From: Allantophomopsis cytisporea
Taxonomy: Eukaryota > Ascomycota > Leotiomycetes > Phacidiales > Phacidiaceae
Direction of reading: 5' to 3'
DNA: 64,000 nucleotides
NCBI GenBank assembly: GCA_024752435.1
Contig: CP103032.1
Span: forward strand, 620,001-684,000
The number at the start of each line of letters is the position of its first letter. The first letter of the stretch is position 1. This document shows, one piece after another, positions 59,526 through 64,000 of the stretch. The notes beneath the pieces are model-generated. The model was given only the letters and a program-made list of their open reading frames with translations. It did no database searches and was not told the DNA's origin. The position numbers and the translations under genes were made by a program.

Positions 59526-59784
59526 ATAACGCCTTAGATACACTCTGGATCACACAATCAATCAGCTAAACAAGCATTCATTTACGTGGTCTAGAAGTGG
59601 GATGATGTACATAGGGTTGCAGTCAACAGGGAATACTTGAATCAATCATGTATGCATGCATATACATACGGACGGGTAACAGATCACTTGGCTTGGGACT
59701 GTGCTCTCCTAGCTCACTAACCTTGTAGCTAGGCACGTGATAAGCAGAATGTGACCCTCCGTTAGAGTGTCTCAGTTAGAAGAA

Positions 59785-59832
59785 ATACACAAACCCCTTG
59801 TCTTTCCGAGCGCACGGCTCTAACTTTGTCCT
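59785..59832. repeat. Fragment of dispersed inverted-repeat family (inner arm)
   Basis: ATACACAAACCCCTTGTCTT and the following CCGAGCGCACGG..CTTTGTCC match the reverse complement of 46144-46190, which has GCGCTCGGAAAGACAGGG. Orientation is opposite to the fragment at 59115. Confidence 0.7.
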
Positions 59833-60225
59833 ACCCCAGGTGGCTTGTAACTGCATACCTAGATAAGAGAAGATACATTACTATTATAAGGAAAGCCCTA
59901 CATACTACGTACAGCAATCATAGACAGCTCAATCGTGGAGCAGTCAATACCAAACCCAAAACAGTCAAGCTTCTGGGGTGACTCTGCCGACGGAAAGCGG
60001 ATGCAAGCGGCTATTGACAGCCATCTGTGCACGTACACAGTACGTAGTAGAACACTCGAATCAAACGGACTCCACTTCATCCAACTGTCGGTCAAGGTCG
60101 CCTCAACGATGACTGGGGTCTAGCGCACACTCAAGGGAACAAGAGTAACTGTAAATTAGGGCAAGTCAGATTGTACGGGCATACGAGTCGAGTGGGGACA
60201 TTGATAAGTGGTTGTGTCCTTACTA

Positions 60226-60408
60226 CAGTATAAACCTCGTTTGTCTGAGCACGTTGTAATCCGAAAACTACGGTTGGCCGGACTCTCTGTTAGAATTAAA
60301 ACTTTTTTTATAGAACTAGGATCTCTCTTTTTTATCCGTACACTTCGCCTCAGTTCTACTGGACTTTTTGGCTAGAGTCTCAGGACCCGCATAAGAGGAG
60401 TTTTACTG
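60226..60408. mobile_element. 183-bp MITE with pogo/Tigger-like ends
   Basis: The left end reads CAGTATAAACCTCGTTTGTC, and the right end, reverse-complemented, reads CAGTAAAACTCCTCTTATGC. Both ends are flanked by TA (60224-60225 and 60409-60410), the target duplication of Tc1/mariner/pogo transposons. CAGTWNAACCTC-type termini followed by a TTATCCGA-like word are typical of pogo/Tigger families. There is no coding capacity, so it is a non-autonomous miniature element. It sits about 1.3 kb upstream of the NRPS start. Confidence 0.75.
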
Positions 60409-60910
60409 TATGGCAAGTGTATTATCCGCTAAGCCCTATGCGCTCTCCCCTATCTCTACTTGCGGTTCTTCTCTTATTGAACATTTGCCGGATCTAGTAA
60501 TTCAACCATCATTTACACTGTTAAGAGATTCTCCAACAAATCGTTAAGTTGATGGCATCGGGAGATTTCGACTTCTCTCAGTCCGAATATACAGGACCTA
60601 TCCCGTATCCCTTGACTGTGAGAGTGCCAGATCCTTGCAGGTCTTTTGTACAAAGTATACACAACTATTTTTCGTTTTTGTATGCTTGATCTGCAAACTT
60701 TACAGAACTCCCTATAGTAATACTCCGTTCTGAAGATCAAACTACAAGTAAAACTAGTGAGAATACATCGAAATTATAAGTTCAAAATCATCAAAATGAT
60801 ATGTTGAGACTCAGCAATATTTTCACGTTATAGCTACATCGCATTATAACTATATTTCTGTTATAATTCTAGATACTTTCAACTCTCAAGGTATGAAATG
60901 GGCTGGGTCA

Positions 60911-60941
60911 GGTTAGGTCAACGACCGACTCAGACCTAACC
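60911..60941. repeat. Perfect 9-bp inverted repeat (hairpin potential)
   Basis: GGTTAGGTC at 60911-60919 and GACCTAACC at 60933-60941 flank a 13-nt loop containing GACCGACTC. It could be a hairpin, a dimeric regulator site or decayed repeat DNA. Confidence 0.5.
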
Positions 60942-61620
60942 AAGTGTTAGATAGGCCGACTCAAATTTGACTCTGAATTACCAGGTCACTTATATAAGCA
61001 GGACATGTAGGCAAGCTAGTCCTAATATAGTCAATATTTTAAGTTACGTTACTAATCGCAAGAGCAAATATCTAATTAATTCGGAATAGTGTCTTCTTTC
61101 TCCTTAGAAATCTAGTTCTTGATTATATATGTATACCTACTAGGGCATAAAATTAGAATTTACGGGACGTACACATATGACCCATTAACTCAGTCGACTC
61201 AGTAAATCGATTTAGACAGATCTTTACGTATGTACTTCAAACGAGTTCACACGGGACCCACGCAGAAGGCAAGAATTACACAATTTGAACAAAGTGCAAG
61301 GATCTGGCAGTCCTACAGCCGAAGGGATAGACTTCTCTTGACAGAGAGCATGGAGTACGTTAGACGTTATTCAAAAGTGGAAACACGACCTATCCATGGC
61401 TCATGATCATGAAGGCTACTACCTCACCATGATATTTGACAAGTTTTGACAAGTGGAACAGTCAATATGCAAATACGCCATTTCATATGGTATCAAACAG
61501 TTCGGCGAATGTTACTCAATGAAATGAACATGAGTTGCAGGTAAAGTTACATAGTGAGCTCCAAACAAAGAAACATGAAGCTTGGTTACCTAGTATATGC
61601 CACTTTGATTATGGGAAATC

Positions 61621-61630
61621 TATATATAAG
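61621..61630 (+). promoter_or_regulatory. TATA-like box upstream of the NRPS gene
   Basis: TATATATAAG about 90-100 bp before the start codon at 61720, with CT-rich sequence in between, resembles a fungal core promoter. Confidence 0.45.
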
Positions 61631-61719
61631 GGATATTATGTCCCTCAATATCATTTCCTCATCGTCCTCAAGACTAAGAACTTCACGAAGAATCCTTCTC
61701 TCCGATTTTATTTTCATAC

Positions 61720-64000
61720 ATGCCTCAATCACAGTCTTCGGAAAATATGTTTTACGATAATCCCAGCCCATCTGTTTCATCTGAAAGCAGTGACTGCAAT
61801 TATGATCCTCTTTCAAGCTTGTCGAGTTCGACATTTAATCATACTTCCATCTCAAGTTTTTCCTCAGACAAGGAGATTACTGGTAGAGATGAGAGAACCT
61901 GGATCATCGATCGTGTTAAGAGGGATAGTCTCAGTAGTGATTTGCAGATTGAAGATGTTTGTCTGTTAGGAATGAGCATCATTCTTGACACGTTCACGAA
62001 CCATGATAACATTGTTCTTTCAGTGTGTTCTTTGCGCTGGCCACCATCCGTAGCGCCAATGTTATCCACAACCGAGTATATGGACATGACACTTGAAGAT
62101 CTGAACTCGAGATTGATCGAAAATCAACATTTGGCATCATCAGATAAGAAGCAGAGAACTTTGGCTGATGGCACAATCATCTTCATGAGTGACGAGCGTA
62201 ACGAGTCGCTTGAGGATGAATTTGGGATTAGTAGTCTTCAGCGCGCAGAAAAGTCTGGAGTAAGTCTATGCAACGGCCCCGTGCTTCTATCATGATCAAA
62301 TTACTTTTTCTGATATAAGATGGTTCTAGTATCTCTTGGCATTCCACTTCAGAAAAACTGCTGAGCATTTGAGCGTTCACGCATATCGACTTGCAAGTAG
62401 TGTCTCGACTTCACAGTTCGATGGTATTCTATCGACGCTGAATGGTTTTGTCTCTCGGGCACTTCTGAATTCAAGCTTGCCGATTAGCCAGCTTATATCG
62501 ATTAGTGATGAGTGTCATCAGCGTATCCAACTCTGGAATGGGAGTGATCCAGAGAAACGCGACGAGTGCATCCATAATCTTGTGCACCGACGCGCAAATT
62601 TGCAGCCAGATAGAATTGCAGTATGCGCTCGGGACTTGACGCTTACATACGCTGAGCTAGACTGTGCCAGTAGTCGTTTGGCATCTCGATTGTCTGCGCT
62701 TGGCGTAAAGCCCGAGGTCATGGTGCCTTTTTGCTTGAAGAAGTCCGGGTTAGCGGTCGTGACCATGCTCGCCATCCTCAAAGCTGGAGGATCTTGTGTG
62801 CCGCTGGATCCCGAGCATCCTAGCTTTCGACAACAAGCTATCCTCCTGAAAACAAAAGCAAAACTGCTCCTTACTGAGCGTTGTTTTGCAATTGACTTTG
62901 CCAACGCGGCTGTCCAGCTCGTGTATCTAGATCTTGATGATCTCAAGACTTTGCCAGAATTGCAGTCGCATGGACAAACTTCACGAGATCCTTTTCAAGT
63001 TCCACGTCCTGACAACTCGGCTTGGGTTGTATTCACTTCTGGAACCACTGGCACACCTAAAGGCATTGTCCTCGATCATGCTTCCATATGTACCAGCATC
63101 ATGGCACATGGACCAGTCCTCGAGATAGATAAGAATGCGCGAGTTTTGCAATTTGCCGCTTATACTTTCGATGTGAGCATCGAAGAGATATTCACAACTT
63201 TGGTACACGGAGGCTGTGTGTGCGTGCCATCTGACGAGGAAAGAATGAACGATCTTGCTAAATGCATGAATGACTTCGAGATTACTTGGGCTGATCTCAC
63301 GCCTTCTGTCGCAAGGATGCTCAATCCTGCTACTGTACCACTTCTCCAAGTGTTAAATATTGGTGGTGAACTTCTAAGTAAAGACTTGATAGATACGTGG
63401 GCAGAAGAGGTTCATCTGAAGAACACGTACGGACCAGCCGAGTGCTCGATAAACTCTACTTGCAACCCATCTGTTCGTAAAGATACTGTTGGGCAGAACA
63501 TTGGCTGGTCGCTTGGCTGTCTAACGTGGATCGTTGACTCGAGAAATCCTGATCGGTTACTTCCCGTTGGAGCTATTGGGGAACTTCTCATCGAGGGTCC
63601 TATTCTTGCACGAGAATACCTTCACGATTCCCAGAAAACAGGCGAAGCCTTCATCAAAAACCTTCTTTGGGCTAATGACTCTGGCGCGCAAGACCGTTGG
63701 TTCTACAAGACTGGAGATTTAGTCCGGTACCAAAAGGACGGGTCGCTACATTTCCTCGGACGGAAAGATACACAAGTCAAGATGCGTGGGCTGAGAATTG
63801 AATTGAGCGAGATTGAGCTTCAACTGAAGTGTCATCCTGCCGTCAAGCAAGTGTTTTCCGATGTGGCAACTCAAGGAGTAGCGAAAGGTCGGCTTTTAGC
63901 GGTACTCGCGTTGAATCATGAACAGATCACCAAGAGCTCTCAGGAGCATCTGGCCCGACGACTTAGAGAGCTAGATCTGGTCGACATTTCTCAGCATGCA
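61720..64000 (+). CDS. Nonribosomal peptide synthetase, N-terminal part with adenylation domain (runs off window)
   Basis: Exon 1 is 61720-62259 (180 codons); a 70-bp intron (GTAAGT..CTAG) follows; exon 2 runs open from 62330 to the window end (557 codons). The first 180 residues start Ser-rich and acidic, then turn weakly globular. Next comes the C-terminal end of a condensation-like region leading to QLWNGSDPEKRDECIHNLV. The adenylation domain follows with core motifs in order: LTYAELD (A1), LKAGGSCVPLDPEHP (A2), VVFTSGTTGTPKGI (A3), FDVSIEEIF (A4), NTYGPAECSI (A5), GELLIEGP (A6), YKTGDLVRY (A7) and GRKDTQVKMRGLRIELSEIE (A8). All look intact. It would activate an amino or related acid as AMP ester and load it on a carrier domain that lies beyond the window. 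Divergent from the ABC transporter. The first-exon model and start are less sure than the A domain. Confidence 0.9.

Larger units (their letters stand above)
58618..61719. other. Divergent intergenic region between ABC transporter and NRPS
   Basis: This 3.1 kb must contain both promoters. It holds fragments of the dispersed inverted-repeat family, a 183-bp MITE, a short perfect inverted repeat and an AT-rich stretch from about 60650 to 61150. No gene was recognised. Confidence 0.55.

Noticed and set aside
1..64000. CRISPR arrays, prophage or bacterial operons
   Set aside because: No regularly spaced repeats with unique spacers; genes carry spliceosomal introns and eukaryotic families throughout.

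Overview
The window is nuclear DNA of a filamentous ascomycete (Pezizomycotina). The style, with short 43-60 bp introns (GTRNGT donors, CTRAY branch sites), long gene-poor spacers, fungus-only protein families and a nonribosomal peptide synthetase (NRPS) gene, fits Leotiomycetes such as Sclerotiniaceae and relatives. The class is inferred from general resemblance, not from a search. Gene models were spliced by eye; for every complete multi-exon model the exon lengths sum to a multiple of three and the joins restore family motifs.

Left and centre (1-41.8 kb) look like ordinary conserved genome. In order: the 5' part of a GMC/cholesterol-oxidase-like flavoenzyme (-); a 6-kb gene-free stretch; a large LCAT-like alpha/beta hydrolase (-); a disordered PHD-finger protein (-); the 25S rRNA m5C methyltransferase Rcm1/NSUN5 (-); a large disordered fungal protein (+); ER membrane complex subunit EMC1 (+), tail-to-tail with the tRNA ct6A dehydratase TCD (-); a secreted acid sphingomyelinase (-); a GLOD5-like glyoxalase-fold protein (+); a BTB-like protein (-); RNA 3'-phosphate cyclase (+), tail-to-tail 65 bp from a DUF1989 protein (-). 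Spacers carry many tandem repeats, strikingly often with a 7-bp unit.

Right (about 42-64 kb) changes character: AT-rich, ORF-poor blocks that look RIP-degraded, miniature inverted-repeat elements, and genes typical of a secondary-metabolite cluster. These are a CmcJ/AsaB-type oxygenase (-), a doubtful small ORF next to a tandem duplication, an MFS transporter (-), a class C beta-lactamase-like hydrolase (+), a 15-exon ABCC transporter (-), and the start of an NRPS gene (+) that runs off the window end after a near-complete adenylation domain. Together they suggest a peptide-making, tailoring and exporting locus. One inverted-repeat family sits on both sides of the MFS/hydrolase/ABC block. This cluster is the best candidate for something undescribed; its boundaries and product cannot be fixed from this window.
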